From: Cellulophaga sp. HaHaR_3_176
GTDB taxonomy: Bacteria; Bacteroidota; Bacteroidia; Flavobacteriales; Flavobacteriaceae
Assembly: GCF_019021925.1 (NCBI RefSeq)
Contig: NZ_CP058990.1
Span: 1-64,000, forward strand
Reading direction: 5' to 3'
Length of the DNA stretch: 64,000 nt
Below are positions 43,996-51,708 of the stretch, one piece after another (the first letter of the stretch is position 1; the number at the start of each line of letters is the position of its first letter). Under the pieces are notes generated by a model, which was not told the origin of the DNA, did not search any database, and saw only the letters and a list, made by a program, of their open reading frames with translations. The position numbers and the translations under genes were made by a program.

Positions 43996-44079
43996 TACTC
44001 GAGGCGGGACTTGAACCCGCACGGACTAATGTCCATTGGATTTTAAGTCCAACGTGTCTACCAATTCCACCACTCGAGC
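43996..44079 (-). tRNA. tRNA-Leu (anticodon TAA)
   Basis: The minus strand folds as an 84-base class II tRNA. The acceptor stem GCTCGAG pairs with CTCGAGT, the D-loop contains GGTAGACAC, the anticodon loop CTTAAAA gives TAA, a variable arm follows, and the T-arm has GGTTCAAGTCC. The discriminator base is A73. CCA is not encoded. Confidence 0.96.
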
Positions 44080-44113
44080 CTATGTGCCATTAAGGCTAGG
44101 AACGTAATAAAAA

Positions 44114-44130
44114 ACACTATAAAATAGTGT
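44114..44130 (-). other. Hairpin between the two tRNA genes
   Basis: ACACTAT / ATAGTGT with a three-base loop lies in the spacer between tRNA-Gly and tRNA-Leu, followed on the minus strand by a short T run. It may be a processing signal or a weak attenuator. Confidence 0.45.
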
Positions 44131-44139
44131 AAGTTACAG

Positions 44140-44211
44140 AGCGAAAAAAGGGATTCGAACCCTCGACCTCCACCTTGGCAAGGTGATGCTCTACCCCTGA
44201 GCTACTTTCGC
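44140..44211 (-). tRNA. tRNA-Gly (anticodon GCC)
   Basis: A 72-base tRNA on the minus strand: acceptor GCGAAAG pairs with TTTTCGC, the D-arm has GCTCAGGGGTAGAGC, the anticodon loop TTGCCAA gives GCC, and the T-arm is GGGTTCGAATCCC. The discriminator is U73, as usual for glycine tRNAs. It shares a transcript with tRNA-Leu. Confidence 0.96.
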
Positions 44212-44399
44212 AATTGATGTTTTATTTTTAAAGAACTTGGCGTTCGTTGCGAACGCGGATGCAAATTTAAAACAATTCTCTAAATTCCAAAGGAATTTTT
44301 GAGAAAATATTTAAAAAATATTTTCTGAATCAAATTTAAATTTTAAAATACTTTCTTAACTCTTAATAAACAATGGTTTAGGTGTATCATGTAATTGAA

Positions 44400-47015
44400 T
44401 TATTTATTATTATTCTTTGTGAGTAGTCGCTTGATTTCATTCAATTTCATTAAAGCTTCTACAGGAGTTAGTGTATTTATGTCTAAATGTGTAATTTCTT
44501 CTTTTATTTCTTGTAATAAAGGATCATCTAAATTAAAGAAACTCAATTGCATTTCATCTTGAGCAGATTGTAATTTGTCAGTTAATTCTTCACTAGAATG
44601 TGATTTTTCTAATTTTTTCAAAATCTTATTAGCTTTATTAATCACTTGTTGTGGCATACCTGCCATTTTAGCTACGTGAATTCCGAAACTATGCTCACTA
44701 CCACCGGGTGTTAATTTTCGTAAAAAAAGTACATTGTCTTTTAATTCTTTTACAGATACATTGTAATTTTTAATACGATCAAAAGTTGTAGCCATTTCAT
44801 TAATTTCATGATAATGGGTGGCAAATAAAGTTTTAGCTCTTGCAGGATGCTCGTGTAGGTATTCGGAAATAGCCCAGGCGATTGATATGCCATCGTAAGT
44901 GCTTGTTCCTCGCCCTATTTCATCTAACAATACTAAACTTCGTTCTGATAAGTTGTTTAAGATAGAAGCGGTTTCATTCATTTCTACCATAAAAGTAGAT
45001 TCTCCCATTGATATATTGTCGCTTGCACCAACACGTGTGAATATCTTATCTACACAGCCAATTTTAGCAGCTTCTGCGGGCACAAAACTTCCCATTTGTG
45101 CTAAGAGTACTATTAGGGCCGTTTGCCTTAAAATCGCCGATTTACCACTCATGTTAGGGCCGGTAATCATTATAATTTGTTGCTCTTCGCGGTTTAGTCT
45201 AACATCGTTAGCAATATATTCTTCCCCAATCGGTAATTGCTTTTCAATAACGGGGTGTCTACCGTTGGTAATTTCAATTTCGGTAGAATCATTAATTTCA
45301 GGTGCGGTATAGTTATTTTCTTTTGCTAATTGTGTAAAACCACACAGGCAATCTAGTTGACCAATTTGTTGTGCGTTATTCTGTACAGGAGCTATATATT
45401 CTTGCATCCAAACCACTAATTGAGAAAACAACTGCTGTTCTAGTTCTAAAATACGTTCTTCAGCACCTAATATTTTACCTTCATATTCCTTTAGTTCTTC
45501 AGTAATATATCGCTCTGCATTTACTAAAGTTTGCTTACGAGTCCACTCTTCAGGTACTTTGTCTTTATGTGTATTCCTGACTTCAATGTAATATCCAAAA
45601 ACATTGTTTGAGGCTATTTTTAAAGAGGTGATTCCGGTGCGTTCTGTTTCACGCTCCAACATTTTATTTAAATAATCTTTTCCAGAAAACGCTAAGCCTC
45701 TTAATTCATCTAATTCTTCCGAGTAACTTTTGGCGATAGTAACACCCTTAAGCATATTTACAGGTGCTTCTTCGTTAATCATTTCTTTTATTTTAGCGCG
45801 AAGCATGTCACAGGAGTGTAATTGATCACCTATAAATTTCACAGATTCGTTAGTGCTATTAACGGTAAGTTGTTTTATGGGAACAATAGCTTCTAAAGAA
45901 TTTTTAAGTTGAATAACCTCTTTAGGATTTATTTTGCCTGTAGCAACCTTTGAAATTAAGCGCTCAAGATCTCCTATTTGTTTAATATAATGTTGTAGTT
46001 TTTCTAATGTATTTTTATTGTCGCTTAAGTAGGTAATTACTTGGTGGCGCCTTTTTATTTTTTCTATATTTTTTAATGGTAAGGCTAGCCATCTTTTTAG
46101 CATGCGGCCACCCATTGGTGATATCGTTTTGTCGATAATATCTAATAGCGTTACAGCATTAAGGTTGTTTGCGTGGTAAAGTTCAAGATTTCGGATTGTG
46201 AAACGATCCATCCAAATATATTCTTCTTCAGCAATTCTTTCAAGCTTACTTATATGTTGTAATTGGTTGTGCTGTGTTTCTGATAGGTAATGTAAAGCAA
46301 CACCTGAGGCTATTATACCTAGGCTTAGGTGGTCTATTCCAAAACCTTTTAAGTTTTTTGTTTTAAAATGATTGGTTAGTGTTTCTTGAGCATAATCTTC
46401 TTGATATACCCAGTCTTCCATATAAAATGTATGGAATTGTTTTCCAAAAATCTCTATAAATTCTTTTTTATGAGCTTTTGAAACTAAAACCTCATTCGGT
46501 GCAAAATTCTGTAATAATTTATCAATCTGGTCCTCATTCCCTTCTGATGTTAAAAATTCACCTGTGGAAATATCTAAAAAGGAAACGCCAATCAATTTTC
46601 GTCCAAAATGTACAGCACAAAGAAAGTTATTACTTTTAGAGTTCAAGATATCATCATTAAAAGCGACACCAGGTGTAACTAATTCAGTAACACCTCGCTT
46701 AACAATGGTTTTTGTTTGTTTAGGATCTTCTAATTGGTCGCAAATAGCAACACGTTGCCCTGCTTTTACCAATTTCGGTAAATAAGTGTTTACAGAATGA
46801 TGAGGAAAGCCAGCAAGTTCTGTTTTTTCTCCTCCATTATTTCGGTGTGTTAGGGTTATTCCTAAAATTCGAGATGCTTTAATAGCATCTTCACCAAACG
46901 TTTCATAAAAATCACCTACGCGAAACAATAATAATGCATCAGGATATTTCTTCTTGATGGTGTTATATTGATTCATTAAAGGAGTTACCTTTTTTTTGTT
47001 TTCTGTCTTTGCCAA
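44400..47015 (-). CDS. mutS: DNA mismatch repair protein MutS
   Basis: MutS recognises mismatches and insertion loops and recruits MutL. The 871-residue protein has the full domain order. The N-terminal mismatch-binding domain carries the Phe-x-Glu motif in [10 protein letters not shown], then connector, core and clamp domains follow ([14 protein letters not shown]). The C-terminal ATPase has Walker [15 protein letters not shown], a [14 protein letters not shown] segment, Walker [17 protein letters not shown] and the THYHE switch. The start is a TTG (MAKTENKKK): a stop codon lies two codons upstream, and the next ATG would remove the [14 protein letters not shown] N-terminus usual in relatives. 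It is divergent from the methyltransferase at 47133. Confidence 0.97.
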   Translation of the reverse strand: MAKTENKKKVTPLMNQYNTIKKKYPDALLLFRVGDFYETFGEDAIKASRILGITLTHRNNGGEKTELAGFPHHSVNTYLPKLVKAGQRVAICDQLEDPKQTKTIVKRGVTELVTPGVAFNDDILNSKSNNFLCAVHFGRKLIGVSFLDISTGEFLTSEGNEDQIDKLLQNFAPNEVLVSKAHKKEFIEIFGKQFHTFYMEDWVYQEDYAQETLTNHFKTKNLKGFGIDHLSLGIIASGVALHYLSETQHNQLQHISKLERIAEEEYIWMDRFTIRNLELYHANNLNAVTLLDIIDKTISPMGGRMLKRWLALPLKNIEKIKRRHQVITYLSDNKNTLEKLQHYIKQIGDLERLISKVATGKINPKEVIQLKNSLEAIVPIKQLTVNSTNESVKFIGDQLHSCDMLRAKIKEMINEEAPVNMLKGVTIAKSYSEELDELRGLAFSGKDYLNKMLERETERTGITSLKIASNNVFGYYIEVRNTHKDKVPEEWTRKQTLVNAERYITEELKEYEGKILGAEERILELEQQLFSQLVVWMQEYIAPVQNNAQQIGQLDCLCGFTQLAKENNYTAPEINDSTEIEITNGRHPVIEKQLPIGEEYIANDVRLNREEQQIIMITGPNMSGKSAILRQTALIVLLAQMGSFVPAEAAKIGCVDKIFTRVGASDNISMGESTFMVEMNETASILNNLSERSLVLLDEIGRGTSTYDGISIAWAISEYLHEHPARAKTLFATHYHEINEMATTFDRIKNYNVSVKELKDNVLFLRKLTPGGSEHSFGIHVAKMAGMPQQVINKANKILKKLEKSHSSEELTDKLQSAQDEMQLSFFNLDDPLLQEIKEEITHLDINTLTPVEALMKLNEIKRLLTKNNNK

Positions 47016-47040
47016 AAGCTATATAATTAACTTATTTTTG
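47008..47040 (+). promoter_or_regulatory. Promoter of the TrmH-type methyltransferase gene
   Basis: TTTG at 47008-47011, a 21-base spacer and TATTTTTG at 47033-47040. The upstream element overlaps the mutS start codon region, so the two divergent promoters must share this short spacer. Confidence 0.5.
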
Positions 47041-47132
47041 CGTCATCTTAATAAAAACGAATGTACCATTTTCTATAGTGATTATATGTTATTGTTGATA
47101 TTTTGAAATAAGTTTTTGAATAAAAAGAAAGC

Positions 47133-47663
47133 ATGCGTAAATTAAAAAACAGCGAATTAGATAGGTTGGATGTGGAGCAGTTTAAAGAAGCTGAGAAAAC
47201 ACCAGTAATTATTATTTTAGATAATATTAGAAGTCTAAATAATATTGGATCGGTTTTTAGAACTGCTGATGCTTTTTTAATCGAAAAAATATACTTGTGT
47301 GGCATAACAGCACAACCGCCAAATAAAGAAATTCATAAAACAGCATTAGGTGCTACAGATAGTGTTGTTTGGGAATATGCAGAAAATACACTAGATGTAA
47401 TAAAAAAGTTGAAAGCTGATAATGTGTCTGTTATAGCAATAGAGCAGGCTGAAAATGCTACTTTTTTAAATGATTTTCAGTTAGATATTGATAAAAAATA
47501 CGCTGTAGTTTTTGGTAATGAAGTAAAAGGTGTGGCGCAAGATGTTGTTTCGGAAAGTGATTTAGTAATAGAAATTCCGCAATATGGGACTAAACATTCA
47601 TTGAATATATCAGTAAGTGCAGGAGTTGTAATTTGGGATTTTTGGTCGAAATTAAATATTTAA
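47133..47663 (+). CDS. TrmH/SpoU family RNA 2'-O-methyltransferase
   Basis: A 176-residue SPOUT-class methyltransferase acting on the ribose 2'-OH of tRNA or rRNA. The three knot motifs are present: NIRSLNNIGSVFRTADAF (motif 1, with Asn and Arg), VVFGNEVKGV (motif 2) and SLNISVSAGVVIWDFW (motif 3), which contain the SAM-binding loops. It lacks the extra N-terminal RNA-binding domain of larger family members. The exact target nucleotide cannot be told from sequence alone. A strong bidirectional terminator follows. Confidence 0.93.
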   Translation: MRKLKNSELDRLDVEQFKEAEKTPVIIILDNIRSLNNIGSVFRTADAFLIEKIYLCGITAQPPNKEIHKTALGATDSVVWEYAENTLDVIKKLKADNVSVIAIEQAENATFLNDFQLDIDKKYAVVFGNEVKGVAQDVVSESDLVIEIPQYGTKHSLNISVSAGVVIWDFWSKLNI

Positions 47664-47690
47664 TTTAAATATAATTGCGATATAAATAAA

Positions 47691-47723
47691 AAACCCTGAT
47701 TTTTACAAATCAGGGTTTTTTTT
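47691..47723. terminator. Bidirectional terminator
   Basis: The perfect stem AAACCCTGATTT / AAATCAGGGTTT with a TTAC loop and T run lies 27 bases after the methyltransferase stop, and also downstream of the convergent folK-dNK gene. Confidence 0.92.
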
Positions 47724-47817
47724 GAGTAAAATAGTTTGAGTTAGTTAATTTAAAACACACTATTAAAATATGAATTTCGTAAAAAATTTATATAAAAATA
47801 GTTTACCTTAAGTCTGC

Positions 47818-47871
47818 AATTAAGGAAAAGCATTTTGAATGCGCAAATAAAATGCAAAAATTTTCTTAATT
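47818..47871 (-). other. Long imperfect hairpin at the 3' end of folK-dNK
   Basis: Arms at 47818-47829 and 47861-47871 pair with one bulged G, then GCATTTT / AAAATGC (47830-47836 with 47849-47855) extends the stem. It spans the folK-dNK stop codon. No T run follows, so it is not a classical terminator; a role in the mRNA 3' end is possible. Confidence 0.4.
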
Positions 47872-49011
47872 CTCTAAATTAACGCTGTATTCTACAATTT
47901 TGTCAATTATGTGATTGTAGTCTGATTTATTCTTAACAAAGTCCAATTCACTAATATCAACAATTAGCGTATTGTGATCAGGAGCACTTTTGATAAAATC
48001 TAAATAACCACGGTTAATTTTCTCTAAATATTCAGGTGGTATGTTTTGCTCGTAATCTCTATCTCTATTTTTGATGTTCTCTAAAAGGCGCTCTGTATTT
48101 TGGTATAAATACACATATAATCCAGGTTTCTGAACCTCTTTGTGCATAAAGCTAAAAACTTTTCTATAAAGGTTAAACTCGTCTTCTTGCAGAGTTACCT
48201 TAGCGAAAATTAAAGATTTGTAGATGTCGTAATCACTAACTAAAAAACTTTTAAATAAATCAAATTGTGAAGTGTCATCAGAAAATTGTTGGTATCGTTC
48301 TGCTAAAAATGACATTTCTAAAGGAAACGCATATCTTGCCTGATCTTCGTAAAATTTAGGCAAAAATGGATTATCGGCAAATTGCTCTAAAATCAGTTTG
48401 GCATTAAAATCTTCTGATATTTGAGTAGCTAATGTTGTTTTTCCGGCACCAATATTTCCTTCGATAGCTATGAAATTTAGTTTAGAAAATAATTGTTCGC
48501 GAGATTTATATACTTTAGAAAAAGTTCTTTTAATGCCACCTTTGTCTTTGCACATTTGAACCATATTACGAGTGTCTTTATTAAAAATAGGGTGATAAAA
48601 TTGCGGAGCAATATCACCTAAAGGGCGTAACACAAATTGACGTAAGTGTAAAGATGGGTGTGGTATGGTTAAGCTTTCAGTTTCAATAACCTCATTGCCG
48701 TAATATAAAATGTCGATATCTAAAGTTCTAGCTTTGTAAACACCATCAGCATTTCTAAGTCTGCCTAACTCTTCTTCTATAGAATTAACTTTTTGTAATA
48801 ATTCGTTTGGCGTAATTTCTGTAATAACAGAAATGCAAATATTTAAGAAATCATCAGACTCAAACCCCCAAGCGGCACTCTCGTATGTACGAGAAACAGC
48901 CTGCACATTGCCTATGTTTTCAGATATTTTGAAAACAGCATGTTGCAAGTTCAGAAGTTTATTACCTAAGTTGCTGCCTAATGAAAGGTAAATTGTTTTG
49001 GGGTTGTTCAT
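47866..49011 (-). CDS. folK: FolK-deoxynucleoside kinase fusion protein
   Basis: A 381-residue two-domain enzyme. The N-terminal part (about 1-165) is 6-hydroxymethyl-7,8-dihydropterin pyrophosphokinase of folate synthesis, with YLSLGSNLGNK, the ARTLDIDILYYG motif, and IPHPSLHLRQFVLRPL, where Asp98 and Asp100 bind Mg. The C-terminal part (about 178-381) is a deoxynucleoside kinase: the P-loop is GNIGAGKTT (185-193), followed by FLAERYQQ and a RDRDYEQN lid. It links folate synthesis and nucleotide salvage on one chain. I recall this fusion as common in Bacteroidota, so it is not unusual for the lineage. The symbol describes only the first domain. Confidence 0.93.
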   Translation of the reverse strand: MNNPKTIYLSLGSNLGNKLLNLQHAVFKISENIGNVQAVSRTYESAAWGFESDDFLNICISVITEITPNELLQKVNSIEEELGRLRNADGVYKARTLDIDILYYGNEVIETESLTIPHPSLHLRQFVLRPLGDIAPQFYHPIFNKDTRNMVQMCKDKGGIKRTFSKVYKSREQLFSKLNFIAIEGNIGAGKTTLATQISEDFNAKLILEQFADNPFLPKFYEDQARYAFPLEMSFLAERYQQFSDDTSQFDLFKSFLVSDYDIYKSLIFAKVTLQEDEFNLYRKVFSFMHKEVQKPGLYVYLYQNTERLLENIKNRDRDYEQNIPPEYLEKINRGYLDFIKSAPDHNTLIVDISELDFVKNKSDYNHIIDKIVEYSVNLEN

Positions 49012-49082
49012 AATTCAGCAACAAAATAAATAAAACAATTTAACAATAGTTATCTTTGAGGGAAATATATAACGAAATTTTA

Positions 49083-50843
49083 ATGAAATTTTTAAGAAAC
49101 CTGTTAGCAGCAATCATAGGGTGTTTAATTGCCTTTGGAGTAATATTTGGAATGTTTATGATTTTTGCAGCTCTTTTAGGGAGTTCAGAAGATGGCAAAA
49201 CTGTTAAAAATAATTCTATTTTAGAAATACAAATACAAAACCCTGTTGCTGATTATATAGGTAATAATGAGGCTGATCCGTTTGCGTCTCTTTTTGAAAA
49301 ATCACAAGGGTTAAATGAAATTCTTCATGCTATTCAAGTAGCAAAAAGCGATGATAAGATAAAAGGTATAAGTATTAATAATAACTTTTTAATAGCCGGT
49401 TATGCACAAACACAAGCTATTAGAAAAGCACTGTTAGACTTTAAAACAGATGGTAAGTTTATTTATGCTTACGCTGATATTTACACACAAAAAGATTATT
49501 ACCTGTCTTCTGTTGCAGATAGTTTATTTATAAATAAGGTTGGTGTTTTAGATTTTAAAGGACTTTCTTCTGAAGTTTTATTTTTTAAAGACCTTCAAGA
49601 GAAGTCTGGCATTAAAATGGAGGTTATTCGTCACGGTAAATATAAAAGTGCTGTCGAGCCTTATTTATCTAATGAAATGAGTGAAGCTAATAGAACACAA
49701 ATAAAAGAACTTTTAAATTCTTTATGGGGTTCTATGGTTGGTGAAATTTCTGAGAGCAGAGGTTTGTCTGTAGAAGAAATGAATGTTATAGCTGATACTT
49801 TAGGAGGTAGAACGCCAGAGTTAGCTTCAAAATCGAAATTAGTTGATGCTGTTTTGTTTTTTGATGAATATGAAACAAAACTTAAAACGGCTTCAGATTC
49901 TAAGCTAGAAGATGATCTTAATTATGTTTCTTTAGAAGATTATATTTTAACGGCTAACAAAAAGAAGCTTTTAAAAGGAGATGATAAAATTGCAATTATT
50001 TATGCGCAGGGCGAAATTTTTTATGGAGAAGGTAGTCCGTCAATAATTGGTCAAGGAATAATTAATGAAGCTTTAAAAAAGGCAAGAGAAGATAAAGATG
50101 TTAAAGCTATTGTGTTGAGAGTAGATTCTCCTGGCGGTAGTGCATTAACTTCTGATATTATTTGGAGAGAAGTAGAATTAACCAAGGCAATTAAGCCCGT
50201 AGTAGTTTCGATGGGTAATGTTGCGGCTTCAGGTGGTTATTATATTGCTGCTGGTGCAGATAAAATATACGCAGAACCTACAACTATTACGGGTTCAATA
50301 GGTGTTTTTGGAACAGTACCTAATGCTACAGAACTGGCTGAAAATATAGGTATTAATGCGGAACAAGTCGGTACAAACAAAAACTCGGTAGATTATTCTC
50401 TTTTTGAGCCTATGACTGATGGCTTTAGAGAAGTTGTTCAAGAAGGTGTGGAGAACACGTATAAAACATTTTTAAGTAGAGTGGCGGAGGGTAGAAATAT
50501 AACAGTTGCGCAAGCAGATAGTATTGCTCAAGGTAGAGTGTGGAGTGGTGTTGATGCAAAAAGATTGGGCTTGGTTGATGAGTTAGGTGGTTTAGATGAT
50601 GCTATTAAAGGTGCAGCGGAGCTAGTTGAATTAGATACTTACGGTATAAAGAACTTTCCAAAATATAAAACTGGCTTAGAGCGCTTTATGGAAGATTATG
50701 GAGGAGCTAGTACGAAAATTAAACAAGATTTTATCAAAGAAGAAATAGGAGTAGAAGCATATTCGATATTAAAAGAGGTAAAAGCAGTAATGAACCAAGA
50801 AGGTGTTCAGACAAGAATGCCATTTACTTTAAGTATTAAATAG
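49083..50843 (+). CDS. sppA: Signal peptide peptidase SppA (67 kDa type)
   Basis: A membrane-bound serine protease that degrades cleaved signal peptides. The ATG at 49083 gives 586 residues with an N-terminal anchor (about 5-35). The longer frame begins with TTG at 49056, inside a TATCTTTG box at 49051-49058, and is rejected. It has two tandem S49 domains. The catalytic Lys188 is in GKYKSAVEPYL and Ser383 in NVAASGGYYIAAGAD, the normal dyad split across the two domains as in E. coli SppA. GSIGVFGTVPN follows the nucleophile. It is divergent from folK-dNK and followed by the transporter gene. Confidence 0.95.
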   Translation: MKFLRNLLAAIIGCLIAFGVIFGMFMIFAALLGSSEDGKTVKNNSILEIQIQNPVADYIGNNEADPFASLFEKSQGLNEILHAIQVAKSDDKIKGISINNNFLIAGYAQTQAIRKALLDFKTDGKFIYAYADIYTQKDYYLSSVADSLFINKVGVLDFKGLSSEVLFFKDLQEKSGIKMEVIRHGKYKSAVEPYLSNEMSEANRTQIKELLNSLWGSMVGEISESRGLSVEEMNVIADTLGGRTPELASKSKLVDAVLFFDEYETKLKTASDSKLEDDLNYVSLEDYILTANKKKLLKGDDKIAIIYAQGEIFYGEGSPSIIGQGIINEALKKAREDKDVKAIVLRVDSPGGSALTSDIIWREVELTKAIKPVVVSMGNVAASGGYYIAAGADKIYAEPTTITGSIGVFGTVPNATELAENIGINAEQVGTNKNSVDYSLFEPMTDGFREVVQEGVENTYKTFLSRVAEGRNITVAQADSIAQGRVWSGVDAKRLGLVDELGGLDDAIKGAAELVELDTYGIKNFPKYKTGLERFMEDYGGASTKIKQDFIKEEIGVEAYSILKEVKAVMNQEGVQTRMPFTLSIK

Positions 50844-50855
50844 TGATAACGCTTT

Positions 50856-51566
50856 ATGAATCAAAAAGATAAAAAATTCGCTTTTCAGATTTTTCTATTT
50901 TTGGCAGCTTTGTTCATTACATCTCTAGTGGTGTCAAATCTTATTTTCCAAAAATTTTTTTACTGGAAGCCTTTTGGTGATGTTACTATTTTTGGAGCTA
51001 GCCTATTTGAAATATCAGTAGGTATTTTGCCTTATCCAATTACGTTTTTAATTACCGACTTAATTTCTGAAATGTTTGGTAGGAAGAAGGCAAACCAAGT
51101 TGTTACAGTGGGTATCTTCGCCTCTTTTTTTTCAATGGGTATAATTTTATTAGCAAATTATGTACCTGCATTACCTGCATCACCTATAAATGATGAAACT
51201 TTTAATCAAGTTTTTGCACTTTCTCCAATAGCTGTTTTGGCGTCTATGATAGCTTATTTATTCGCTCAATATATAGATGTGGCTATTTATCATTTTTGGA
51301 AAAAAATAACAAAAGGAAAGCATTTATGGCTGCGAAATAATTTCTCTACCTTCTTATCACAATTCATTGACACTTTTACCGTTGTTGGTTTGTTATGTAT
51401 ATTTAAAATATTACCATGGGAGTTATTTTCAGGATTAGTAATCAGTGGTTTTATTTTTAAGATAATTATAGCATTTATCGACACTCCTTTTTTATATTTC
51501 TTCGTATATCTATTAAGAAAGCGGTTTAAATTAAAAGTAGGAGAAGAAATAAACTTAGAGTATTAA
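50856..51566 (+). CDS. yhhQ: Queuosine precursor transporter (YhhQ/VUT family)
   Basis: A 236-residue inner-membrane protein with six or seven hydrophobic segments, of the YhhQ family that imports queuosine precursors (preQ0 or preQ1) in E. coli. The diagnostic GILPYPITFLITDLISEMFGRKKANQVV segment covers about residues 52-79 and includes the conserved Asp and Glu. Another conserved stretch is WLRNNFSTFLSQFIDTFTVV. It starts 12 bases after sppA and is probably co-transcribed. No queuosine synthesis gene is nearby, consistent with a salvage role. Confidence 0.9.
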   Translation: MNQKDKKFAFQIFLFLAALFITSLVVSNLIFQKFFYWKPFGDVTIFGASLFEISVGILPYPITFLITDLISEMFGRKKANQVVTVGIFASFFSMGIILLANYVPALPASPINDETFNQVFALSPIAVLASMIAYLFAQYIDVAIYHFWKKITKGKHLWLRNNFSTFLSQFIDTFTVVGLLCIFKILPWELFSGLVISGFIFKIIIAFIDTPFLYFFVYLLRKRFKLKVGEEINLEY

Positions 51567-51708
51567 CCTCTATTTAGCTCTTTGTTAAATGAGTTATAAA
51601 TAATTTTGATGTTATCATAAATGTTTGTTTCTCAAGTATACATTTGGCATAAATGCGCTTAAAAAGTATTTTGGTTTGTAATTACTTAGGTCTCATAAAA
51701 TTGATTAG

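Noticed and set aside
44899..45312. 137-codon open frame on the plus strand
   Set aside because: Antisense to the conserved mutS ATPase domain; no start signal or family match visible.
49056..49082. TTG start for SppA
   Set aside because: It falls inside a TATCTTTG box, and the ATG at 49083 starts directly before the membrane anchor.
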